The translations under genes were made by a program, and so were the position numbers. The notes beneath the pieces are model-generated. The model saw nothing but the letters and a program-made list of their open reading frames with translations, was not told where the DNA came from and searched no databases. A stretch of DNA of 18,247 bases from DATAEK01 sp036258055 (GTDB taxonomy: Bacteria; Acidobacteriota; Vicinamibacteria; Vicinamibacterales; 2-12-FULL-66-21), in assembly GCA_036258055.1 (NCBI GenBank), contig DATAEK010000264.1, positions 1 through 18,247 of the forward strand, read 5' to 3'. Of the stretch, positions 7,887 to 14,259 are shown piece by piece (position 1 is the first letter of the stretch; every line of letters starts with the position of its first letter).

Positions 7887-9032
7887 ATGACTTACGGAAC
7901 GGTCCGATATGGGTTGTGTGCAACACTCGCGGCGATCGTGCTGGGTGCCACGGCAACCGCAGCGCCCGAAAAGCACGTGAATTGCGACGGGGGCCAGAGC
8001 CTAGCAATGGCGCTCAGCCATGCGCATCCGGGAGACATCTTCCGCGTGACCGGCACCTGTCAGGAACAGTTAAGCGTGACGACCGACCGGGTGACAATCG
8101 ACGGACAGGGCCTGGCAGTTCTGGATGGCGGCAGCGGCCCGCCACTGGAGTTTTCAGCCGTTCTGACGATCGATGGCGTGCAGGGGGTCGTCGTTACCGG
8201 CCTCACTGTGCAGCACGGGCGCGGAGAGGGCATCCTCGGCATCCGCGGTTCGGCCTTTACCCTGCGCGATGTCACCGTCGAGCAGAACGCGCTCACGGGC
8301 ATTGCCGTGGCGGACGGATCCACGGCCACACTGATCGATTGCACAACCCGACGGAACCGGGTTGGTCTCGACGTTTTCACGAACTCTGCGGCCGTGATGA
8401 AAGGCTCGATCAGAATCACCAGCAACGCGGAAAACGGTGCTGACGTGAACGGCCGCTCGATCCTCGAGTTGCGTGGCGCCTCTGTTCGAGTCAGCGAGAA
8501 CGGTGCTTTCGGGCTGGTCGTCGGCGGCTCACAACTGGCGATCTTCGGATTCACTGAGTCTCAGGGCAGCTCGCTGACTGCGGCTGGGAACACCTTGGCC
8601 GGGCTGGTGATCGCCACAGGGAGCCTGGAAGTGTTCGGAAGCAGCTTCGCCGGAAGTGGTGCGAACGTCATCACGAGCAGCAACAACGGGAGGGACGGGA
8701 TTCTCCTGCCCGCTGGCGGCACCATCGTGTCGCCGTTTGGCACGACCAAGTTTGTGATTCGTGGCAACGACGTGGGCTTGAACTTCGGGAATGACTCGAA
8801 CGCCGTGATCGTGGGCGGGCTGGACGTCACCAACAACAGAACCGGTCTGAAGGCGGACGGCGCGGGAGCGCTCACGCTGGTATCCATTCCGCCGAATCCG
8901 TCGAGCATCCTTGGCAACGTGAGGGATGTCGACCTCGCGTTTGGCACGAGAGCCACATTCGATGGCCCAGCAATCGGCACCATCCATTGTGACGGGACGG
9001 TCCTGACCAAAGGAACGACCGTGTGTCCTTGA
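7887..9032 (+). CDS. Secreted right-handed parallel beta-helix repeat protein
   Basis: 381 aa. A signal peptide (about 1-26, LCATLAAIVLGATATAA) precedes a mature part built of short repeating beta-coil units. Examples are TIDGVQGVVVTGLTV, GIRGSAFTLRDVTVEQN, GIAVADGSTATLIDCTTRRN and GADVNGRSILELRG, the pattern of pectate-lyase/NosD-type beta-helices. Asn ladders (EQNALTG, ENGAFG, NNGRDG, NNRTG) mark the turns. Paired cysteines C33/C58 near the N-cap and two more near the C-terminus could form disulfides. No catalytic set of a known polysaccharide lyase was identified, so an adhesive or glycan-binding role is as likely as catalysis. The start is fixed by AAGGGAGG, 6 nt before ATG 7887. It follows the lipoprotein on the same strand after 162 bp and may have its own promoter. 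Confidence 0.85.
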   Translation: MTYGTVRYGLCATLAAIVLGATATAAPEKHVNCDGGQSLAMALSHAHPGDIFRVTGTCQEQLSVTTDRVTIDGQGLAVLDGGSGPPLEFSAVLTIDGVQGVVVTGLTVQHGRGEGILGIRGSAFTLRDVTVEQNALTGIAVADGSTATLIDCTTRRNRVGLDVFTNSAAVMKGSIRITSNAENGADVNGRSILELRGASVRVSENGAFGLVVGGSQLAIFGFTESQGSSLTAAGNTLAGLVIATGSLEVFGSSFAGSGANVITSSNNGRDGILLPAGGTIVSPFGTTKFVIRGNDVGLNFGNDSNAVIVGGLDVTNNRTGLKADGAGALTLVSIPPNPSSILGNVRDVDLAFGTRATFDGPAIGTIHCDGTVLTKGTTVCP

Positions 9033-9034
9033 TC

Positions 9035-9054
9035 CGGGCAGAGAGAGCTGCCTG
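9035..9054. terminator. Candidate hairpin between convergent genes
   Basis: CGGGCAG and CTGCCTG pair as a 7-bp stem with one G-T wobble around the loop AGAGAG. It sits in the 27-nt gap between the stops of the beta-helix gene and the minus-strand regulator. There is no U-tract on either strand, so intrinsic termination is uncertain. Confidence 0.35.
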
Positions 9055-9059
9055 AACGA

Positions 9060-9722
9060 TCAGTTCTTCCGTGCGCTCACTGTCCTGGTCGATCTGGTCG
9101 GCTTGATCACGTGAAACTTGACGCGGACGGATCCCACCACGAACGTGTCACCGTCTGTGAGCGTGACGGGGCTGGTGAGGCGTTCGCCTTTCACGAACGT
9201 GCCGTTCTTGCTTCCGAGGTCTTCGATCGTGATCAGGCCATTCGCGACGGCTATCGTCAGATGCTTTCGAGAAACGGACTGGAAAGGGATCTTGATCGAA
9301 GCGCCGGCCTCTCGACCGATCTCGTATGCTCCATCGGCCAGAGCGACTCGCCCCTTACGCCAGGTCAGCATGAAGGATTGGGGCCGATCGACAGCCGGTG
9401 CCGGGCCGGCCAGTCCCTCAGTGGCGGTTCCGCAGAAAGCGTAGCCGAAGCGATGCACCGTACGGATGAAGCGCGGCGTGCGCGGATTGTCTCCGAGCGC
9501 GCCGCGCACTTCGACGATGAGATTGACCAGGTTGGCGTCAACCACGAATGAGTCAGGCCACAGGTGCTGGTAGAGTTCCGTTTTTGCCAGCGCGCGCGGG
9601 CGCTGTTCGACGAGCAGCAGCAAGAGATCGAACGCCTTCGGCGAAAGCGGAACCGGCGACGTCCCGTTGATCAGCTCGCGCGTCTCGGAGTCCACGACGA
9701 AGCGATCGAAGCGAACTCGCAT
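9060..9722 (-). CDS. Winged-helix DNA-binding / FHA domain regulator (paralogue of 289-939)
   Basis: 220 aa with the same architecture as the regulator at 289. A Trans_reg_C winged helix spans 1-96 (LSPKAF, LYQHLWPDSFVVDANLVNLI, RTVHRFGYAF), a linker follows, and an FHA domain lies at about 117-207 with GR (136-137), SRKH (151-154), SKNGT (171-175) and KG (178-179). By eye, 65 of the first 96 positions are identical to the other copy; the FHA domains have diverged more. ATG 9722 matches the paralogue's start. The frame continues open upstream, but there it only gives Cys/Ser-rich residues without similarity. There is no Shine-Dalgarno; an extended -10-like TGCTATCCT lies 11 nt upstream, suggesting a very short leader. 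Unlike its paralogue it has no kinase next to it; a small zinc-ribbon gene lies 82 bp upstream on the same strand. Confidence 0.92.
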   Translation of the reverse strand: MRVRFDRFVVDSETRELINGTSPVPLSPKAFDLLLLLVEQRPRALAKTELYQHLWPDSFVVDANLVNLIVEVRGALGDNPRTPRFIRTVHRFGYAFCGTATEGLAGPAPAVDRPQSFMLTWRKGRVALADGAYEIGREAGASIKIPFQSVSRKHLTIAVANGLITIEDLGSKNGTFVKGERLTSPVTLTDGDTFVVGSVRVKFHVIKPTRSTRTVSARKN

Positions 9723-9733
9723 GGAAAACAGGA

Positions 9734-9742
9734 AGGATAGCA
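9734..9742 (-). promoter_or_regulatory. Possible extended -10 element before the second winged-helix/FHA gene
   Basis: The minus strand reads TGCTATCCT, which fits an extended -10 (TGnTATnnT). Its last base is 11 nt before the ATG at 9722, so transcription would start about 5 nt before the gene. No -35 is evident. Confidence 0.3.
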
Positions 9743-9804
9743 GACCGCCGACAGAGCTGGTGCTGGCCTTGTGGCTGCGGCGGCTGGGCGCGCAGGGTAT
9801 TTCG

Positions 9805-10020
9805 CTACTTCGTCCGTCGCGGCACGCTGACCCACGTCTCGTTGCAGTCGCGGCACCGGAGCTCACGCACGCCGTGTTGCACGCCGAGGAACTCGAGATG
9901 CAGTGAACCGCACCTGGGGCAGCGTGCGGAATCGCTTGGATCGGCGGCACGGCGTCCGCTTCGCGTCTGCGTTCGACGCTCCGCGTTCTGCCGGCGATCC
10001 CTCTTTTTCCGCAGAGTCAT
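9805..10020 (-). CDS. Small zinc-ribbon protein
   Basis: 71 aa. Two cysteine knuckles, CPRC at 34-37 and CRDC at 56-59, are 18 residues apart and are followed by NETW. This matches the compact zinc ribbon seen in transposase-associated and transcription-associated proteins (a GxRELRCRDC strand, then a short C-terminus). The first 25 residues are strongly basic (RKKRDRRQ, ERRTQTRSGRR) and could bind nucleic acid; the underlying DNA is a degenerate run of GAACGC/GACGC units. No transposase catalytic region or terminal inverted repeat is nearby, so it is not called an IS remnant. There is no clear ribosome binding site, so start and expression are uncertain. It lies 82 bp upstream of the regulator at 9722 on the same strand. 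Precise function unknown. Confidence 0.6.
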   Translation of the reverse strand: MTLRKKRDRRQNAERRTQTRSGRRAADPSDSARCPRCGSLHLEFLGVQHGVRELRCRDCNETWVSVPRRTK

Positions 10021-10173
10021 CCATCGTGGGCAGGTGCACCGGCCGTACCGGAAGGTTTCAGCGAAAATGCGCGCTGGATCGCTTTGCCAGCAGGAGACTT
10101 CTGGTCTCGGCCAGACTTGTATCCACGAACCGGCCAGAGTTTCCGCGGTGGCCCGTCTCGAGAGTCCTCGCGT

Positions 10174-10202
10174 GGCTGGATTTCGATTTCGGATAGCCAG
10201 CC
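10174..10202. repeat. Inverted repeat GGCTGG-N17-CCAGCC upstream of crcB
   Basis: A perfect 6-bp inverted repeat with a 17-nt centre lies 64 nt upstream of the crcB start, in the 246-bp spacer between crcB and the zinc-ribbon gene. A second small inverted repeat, TCTGG-N6-CCAGA, lies at 10100-10115, and CGGCCAGA is repeated directly at 10108 and 10131. The spacer shows no fluoride-riboswitch core and no convincing gene. Confidence 0.25.
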
Positions 10203-10266
10203 CTATCGTGCTATCAAAGATCGCTGCTTAGTCGTTGCATTTGTAGATTCCGTCGAGGACATCGTG

Positions 10267-10659
10267 ATGTCGACGTTCGTTCCGTATCTGCTGGTTGGTG
10301 TCGGCGGCTTCATCGGTGCCAACGCGCGCTATCTCCTGGCGCGCTGGGTTGCCGCGCTCGTCGACACCCGTTTTCCGCTCGGCACGTTCGTCATCAACGT
10401 CAGCGGCTCGTTCGTCCTCGGCGTGTTGGGAACGGTCGTCGCGCAGAAGATGTTCCCCAGCTCGGAGGCGGCGCGACTCGCGCTCGGCGTCGGCTTCCTT
10501 GGTGCATTCACGACGTTCTCCACGTTCGAGTACGAAACGCACGCGCTCTTCGAGGACGGCTCCTGGCTGATGGCGACGGCCAACATCGTGGCCAGCGTGC
10601 TCGTCGGGCTGCTCGCGGTCCGTGCGGGCATCGTGCTGGCGAAGACCTGGCTGACATGA
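10267..10659 (+). CDS. crcB: Fluoride ion exporter CrcB/Fluc
   Basis: 130 aa, the usual length for a single Fluc subunit, with four hydrophobic helices (about 4-27, 38-60, 71-93 and 104-127). Family signatures are intact: GGFIGANARY (13-22), GTFVINVSGSF (39-49, with the pore Asn44) and GFLGAFTTFSTF (76-87, with the Thr/Ser-Phe track that lines the fluoride path). Fluc proteins form dual-topology dimers in the inner membrane and leak F- out of the cell. ATG 10267 was chosen because GAGG lies 8 nt upstream and the conserved N-terminus begins here; the frame is open to 10084 without homology. It is followed after 9 nt by a DUF190 gene, a recurrent partner of crcB. Confidence 0.95.
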   Translation: MSTFVPYLLVGVGGFIGANARYLLARWVAALVDTRFPLGTFVINVSGSFVLGVLGTVVAQKMFPSSEAARLALGVGFLGAFTTFSTFEYETHALFEDGSWLMATANIVASVLVGLLAVRAGIVLAKTWLT

Positions 10660-10668
10660 GCGCACACC

Positions 10669-11430
10669 ATGCGGACTGAAGCCGAGCAGGTGCTCTGTCG
10701 TTTTCAACTGTCCAACACGATCCGCCATGGCCTGTCGCCGATGTACGAATGGATCGTGACGACGGCGCGGCAGAACGGTCTGCGTGGCGCGACCGTGCTG
10801 AAGGGTTTCTACGGCCTGCGCGCGGAGGGCTCGGTGCTGCGCGAGCGCGCCTGGTCCGTCGGGCAGGACCTGCCCGTCATCGTCGAGGTTGTCGACGAGC
10901 CGGCGCCAATTGAGGGACTCCTTGCGAAGGTCGAGCCCGTATTCTCGGAAGGCGTCGTCACCCTCGAACGCGCTCATGTGCTGCTGTATCGCGCCGGCCC
11001 CCGCGTGCCCCCTACGCTATTGACGGCTCGACAAATCGTCGCCACCGCCGAGACGAGCGCGGCGGCAGGAGTGCGAACCATGAAATCGCCCGAGAACGGC
11101 GTGCTGCTCCGCATCTTCATCGGCGAGAGCGACAAGGAGCCCGGCGGCGACCGCCCGCTCTACGAGGCCATCGTTCGGCGCGCGCGGGAGGCACGTCTGG
11201 CCGGCGCCACGGTTCTGCGGGGACCGATGGGATTCGGGCGCCACTCGCTCGTGCACACGGCAAAGCTGCTCGAGCTTTCGACCGATCTGCCGATCGTGAT
11301 CGAGATCGTGGACACCGAGGACTCCGTTGATGCGTTCTTGCCCACTGTTGACGAGCTCGTGACCGAAGGGCTGGTCACGCTCGAGGCGGTGCGAATCGTA
11401 AGGTACGTCTCACCCGACGCGCGTTCATGA
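10669..11430 (+). CDS. Tandem DUF190 (PII-like) protein
   Basis: 253 aa. Two DUF190 domains are fused in one chain, at residues about 5-108 and 143-247, joined by a 35-residue linker. The second is canonical (LLRIFIGESD, PLYEAIVRRAREARLAGATVLRG, MGFG, HTAKLLELSTDLPIVIEIVDT, EGLVTLEAVRIVRY). The first has the same order (MYEWIVTTARQNGLRGATVLKGFYG, DLPVIVEVVDE, EGVVTLERAHVLLYR) but lacks the IGESD and MGFG motifs. DUF190 proteins have a PII-like ferredoxin fold, usually with one domain per chain, and commonly accompany crcB; their biochemical role is not settled. It starts 9 nt after crcB and is surely in the same operon. A likely role is regulation of, or assistance to, the fluoride channel (inference). 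Confidence 0.9.
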   Translation: MRTEAEQVLCRFQLSNTIRHGLSPMYEWIVTTARQNGLRGATVLKGFYGLRAEGSVLRERAWSVGQDLPVIVEVVDEPAPIEGLLAKVEPVFSEGVVTLERAHVLLYRAGPRVPPTLLTARQIVATAETSAAAGVRTMKSPENGVLLRIFIGESDKEPGGDRPLYEAIVRRAREARLAGATVLRGPMGFGRHSLVHTAKLLELSTDLPIVIEIVDTEDSVDAFLPTVDELVTEGLVTLEAVRIVRYVSPDARS

Positions 11431-11477
11431 CCGATCCGTGCACGTGCAGCCTCATGTGCGCGCGCCTCACGTCAGCA

Positions 11478-11491
11478 GTCGAGAACTCGAC
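11478..11491. repeat. Palindrome GTCGAG-AA-CTCGAC between convergent genes
   Basis: A perfect 6-bp inverted repeat with a 2-nt centre in the 102-bp gap between the DUF190 stop and the glycosyltransferase stop. It could form a short hairpin with a GAAC loop and serve as a weak bidirectional terminator, or be a protein site. There is no U-tract. Confidence 0.25.
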
Positions 11492-11532
11492 CGTCATCAC
11501 CCAATCGGCAACGGCTCGCGTTGAACCTTGGC

Positions 11533-13317
11533 TCACTCTGCCGTGACGAGCACCATCGTCCTGACCGCGCGCTGGGGCTCGCGTTCGAGGAGACGTTTCA
11601 TCCGCACGCTGAACATGCGGGCTTCGGCCTGTACTCGGAGCGGCCGGTGAACGAGATCCCGCACCTGTTCGAGATCGGATTCCGGCAGCACACAGTGGCG
11701 TCGTCCCGGGCCGGACAGAAACGACACGACCGCTTCCTGGTTGGGCAGTTCCTCGACGGTGTGGCGCGCGTAGAACACCAGGCCTTGGCCGCGGTACCCG
11801 CCGGCGACGGCGAGCGGCTCTGAATCGGCGACAACGCGGCGCGCGGCAGCGGCAAGCGGAGGGGCCAGCTGGAAGCGTATCAGCTCGCGCGGCGCGACGA
11901 AGGTGGCGAGGAATCCGTAACACACCGCGAGCAGGCCCACGAGCGCGGCAAAACTCGCCTGTCGGCGCCTCCCGTCAGACGACGTGCCCAGCACGCCGAC
12001 GATGACTGTGGCGGCGACGAGAAAGAGCGGTACGAGATACGCGGCGTCCGGTGGCTGACGTTCGAACACTCGGGACACCAGAAGCGACACCAGCACGGCG
12101 CCGGCGGCGAGCACGAGACCCGTCAGAAAAGAGGGCGGCCGCCAGAGCGCAAGCGGCACACGCCCTTCGACCGCCGCATTGACGAAGATGCCGACGGCGA
12201 TCGCCATCGCAGGATACGCCGGCAGAATGTAATGCGGCAGTTTGTAGCGAGATCCCGAGAATACGAGCAGCACGGTGACGAACCAGATAGCGGCCAGCAC
12301 CATCGCGCGCGATTCACCCGAGCGAATCTGATCGCGCCGGAAGTACGCCCACAGAAGGGCCGGGATCAGAAAAAGCGACCACGGCATCGCGTCACCGATC
12401 CACACCCCCCAGTAATACAACGGCCCCCGAATCGGACCGCCAAAGTCCTGTGACAGGTATCGCGCCACGACTTCACTGCCGAGCGCGACATCGATGAACG
12501 CGCGGCCATGCAACAACACCATCGCGGCGTACCAGGGCAGGGCAATCGCGGCGAGGATCACGACGCCGCTCACCGGGCGGGTCCTCCAGAACGCGCCTCG
12601 GCCGCCGGCTGCGTACGCCCATACGCTCCAGATCACCGGTGCCAGCAGGCCTACGGGCCCCTTCAACAGGATGCCCGCGCCGGCGCAGATCCAGGCGACT
12701 TTCGCCGCCATGGGCGATCCTGCCGCGCTCTCGGTGCGCAGCGCTCGACGCCCGGCGTTCGAGATTGGGGACTCGGGGCTCGTGGTTCCTAAGTCGGGGC
12801 TCGGGATACGGCCAAGCACCGCACGGCTCATGGCCCAAATGCCACACGTGATCGCCGCGACCACCGGCACATCGGTGAGCCCCTGCCTCGCGTAGAGCAC
12901 GAAGCGGAACGTCGTCGCCAGACACATCGCGGCAAACAGGCCGGCACGGGTGGACGATCGATCACGTGTGATGAAGAAGACCGCGAGCGCGGCCAGCAAC
13001 CCGCACAGCGCGGACGGAACGCGCGCGGCGAACTCCGTCGGTCCCAGGACGAGAAAGAATGGAAGCTGCAGCCAGTAGAAGAGGATCGGCTTCTCGAAGC
13101 GGTACTGATCGTTGAACCACGGCGTGATGACATCGCGACGCAGCAGCATCTGCCGTGTGGCTTCCGCGAACCGTGGCTCGTCTGGCTCCCACAGGGCAAC
13201 AGCGCCGATTCCTGCGAAGAACGAGACGAGGCACACGCCTGCGATGAGGAGAACGCAGACAGTTGTCGATGAGAGCCCGGCCCCTGCGGGCCCGGTCGCA
13301 GACGTGGATTCGGTCAT
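11533..13317 (-). CDS. ArnT/PMT-family membrane glycosyltransferase
   Basis: 594 aa polytopic inner-membrane protein of the GT-C fold. The first periplasmic loop carries WEPDEPRFAE (43-52), the acidic signature of ArnT-like transferases. KPILFYWL (76-83), LTDVP (147-151), LLKGPVGLL (217-225) and a KLPHYILPAYPAMAI motif complete the family pattern. About ten or more hydrophobic helices are visible, followed by a soluble C-terminal tail (from about 480). Members move a sugar from a polyprenyl-phosphate donor to lipid A, glycolipid or protein outside the membrane; donor and acceptor cannot be told here. ATG 13317 is preferred to the TTG two codons upstream. An unusual Ser/Pro/Arg-rich insert (about 169-203) interrupts a cytoplasmic or periplasmic loop and coincides with a repetitive DNA tract. 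It lies 45 bp downstream of the reductase gene on the same strand. Confidence 0.9.
   Translation of the reverse strand: MTESTSATGPAGAGLSSTTVCVLLIAGVCLVSFFAGIGAVALWEPDEPRFAEATRQMLLRRDVITPWFNDQYRFEKPILFYWLQLPFFLVLGPTEFAARVPSALCGLLAALAVFFITRDRSSTRAGLFAAMCLATTFRFVLYARQGLTDVPVVAAITCGIWAMSRAVLGRIPSPDLGTTSPESPISNAGRRALRTESAAGSPMAAKVAWICAGAGILLKGPVGLLAPVIWSVWAYAAGGRGAFWRTRPVSGVVILAAIALPWYAAMVLLHGRAFIDVALGSEVVARYLSQDFGGPIRGPLYYWGVWIGDAMPWSLFLIPALLWAYFRRDQIRSGESRAMVLAAIWFVTVLLVFSGSRYKLPHYILPAYPAMAIAVGIFVNAAVEGRVPLALWRPPSFLTGLVLAAGAVLVSLLVSRVFERQPPDAAYLVPLFLVAATVIVGVLGTSSDGRRRQASFAALVGLLAVCYGFLATFVAPRELIRFQLAPPLAAAARRVVADSEPLAVAGGYRGQGLVFYARHTVEELPNQEAVVSFLSGPGRRHCVLPESDLEQVRDLVHRPLRVQAEARMFSVRMKRLLEREPQRAVRTMVLVTAE
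12771..12805. repeat. Degenerate CGGGGCTCG repeats inside the glycosyltransferase gene
   Basis: TCGGGGCTCG occurs at 12773-12782 and again at 12794-12803, within a tract of similar GGGACTCGGGGCTC-type units. The tract falls in the poorly conserved insert of the glycosyltransferase. A related unit, TTCGGGGCTCGG, is found at 16744-16755, upstream of the selenoprotein gene. Confidence 0.45.
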
Positions 13318-13362
13318 GAGCAACGCGTCTGCGGCTGTCCGGAACGCCGCAGACGCCGGACG

Positions 13363-14010
13363 TCAACGCTCCACGTATCGCTTGGCGGCGGCGAGATCGT
13401 TGCGGAGCTCCTCGGCGTTTCGACGTGGTCCGTAGCCCGGCGTATCGCGCTGGATGCGCCAGCTCTCGCTCAACGGACCGGCGTCAACGGTATCGAAACC
13501 AAATTGATCGAGCAACCGCGTCACCGTCGCCTTCGCGTCTTTGTCATCCCCTGCGATGACGAGCGCGCGGCGGTTTGGCGTGCCCGCGGGACGCCCGTCG
13601 GTCGTGAGCTGCGAGGCGTAGATGTGGTTGAATGCCTTCACGACCTTCGATTTCGGCAAGTGCGCCTGCAGGAGCCCAGACGTCGTCGTCGATTCATTGT
13701 CGAGCTCCGGAATGTTCCCGTCGCGCTGGGGATAGTAGTTGTTCGTGTCGATCACGATCTTCCCCGCCAGCGGCTCGACCGGCACCGACCGGTAGTTCTT
13801 GAGCGGGATGGTGACGACGACGATATCGCCGGATTTTGCGGCTTCGAGAGGCGTGCCCGCACGCGCTTTCGGCCCGAGCTCCGAGACGAGCCAGCCGAGC
13901 GTTTCAGGCCCGCGGGAATTGCTGATCACGACGTTGTAGCCGTTCGCCACCGCCAGGCGCGCGACCTGGCTTCCGATGTGTCCCGCGCCGATGAGTCCGA
14001 TGGTTGCCAT
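13363..14010 (-). CDS. F420-dependent NADP reductase-like oxidoreductase
   Basis: 215 aa. An N-terminal Rossmann fold (ATIGLIGAGHIGSQVARLA, GAGHIG at 8-13) leads to SNSRGPE (30-36), where the Asn-Ser-Arg after the second beta-strand suggests NADP(H) rather than NAD binding. DIVVVTIPL (62-70), KIVIDTNNYYP (84-94), KVVKAFNHI (122-130) and ALVIAGDDKDAK (149-160) follow the NADPH:F420 reductase/NADP-oxidoreductase family pattern. Only the nucleotide-binding part and a short C-terminal region are present, which is the normal family length. Many members are not proven to use F420, so the electron acceptor is open. ATG 14010 is chosen because MATIGLIG is the conserved beginning; a GTG at 14037 is the alternative. 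The glycosyltransferase follows 45 bp downstream, possibly as an operon, with no obvious functional link. Confidence 0.88.
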   Translation of the reverse strand: MATIGLIGAGHIGSQVARLAVANGYNVVISNSRGPETLGWLVSELGPKARAGTPLEAAKSGDIVVVTIPLKNYRSVPVEPLAGKIVIDTNNYYPQRDGNIPELDNESTTTSGLLQAHLPKSKVVKAFNHIYASQLTTDGRPAGTPNRRALVIAGDDKDAKATVTRLLDQFGFDTVDAGPLSESWRIQRDTPGYGPRRNAEELRNDLAAAKRYVER

Positions 14011-14259
14011 GATGATTCCACTCTCCAGGTTCTCCACGCTCGTGCTGAATACGGCGTGGGCGTGCGATTCATTGCACCCTAGGACGCGCGGGCGCTCGTC
14101 TCCGATTCAGCGTCGGTTGATGATGGACCGAGCCGGAGCCAAGCTGAACCGTGGTAAGTCCTTGTCCCTGCGCGGTCCGCAGGCCAACCTCTTCCCCTGC
14201 CCCGCGTCTAACCGTCAGATTCGGCGCCAGTGCCGGCGCTCTATTCGAGGCCACGCTCC
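14011..14259. other. Divergent spacer of 249 bp, no gene recognised
   Basis: The spacer separates the minus-strand reductase from the plus-strand permease. It contains GAGG at 14247-14250, a well-placed ribosome binding site 9 nt before ATG 14260, and a TATTCA hexamer on the minus strand at 14046-14051 that might be a -10 for the reductase. No RNA gene, large hairpin or conserved coding sequence was recognised. Confidence 0.4.

Noticed and set aside
9723..9950. N-terminal extension of the second winged-helix/FHA regulator
   Set aside because: It would encode a Cys/Ser-rich segment without similarity, overlapping the zinc-ribbon gene in another frame.
9805..10020. Insertion-sequence remnant based on the zinc ribbon
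   Set aside because: No transposase catalytic sequence, terminal inverted repeats or target duplication was seen nearby.
10084..10266. 61-residue N-terminal extension of CrcB
   Set aside because: The conserved protein starts at 10267, with GAGG at the right distance. The extension is not hydrophobic and has no family match.
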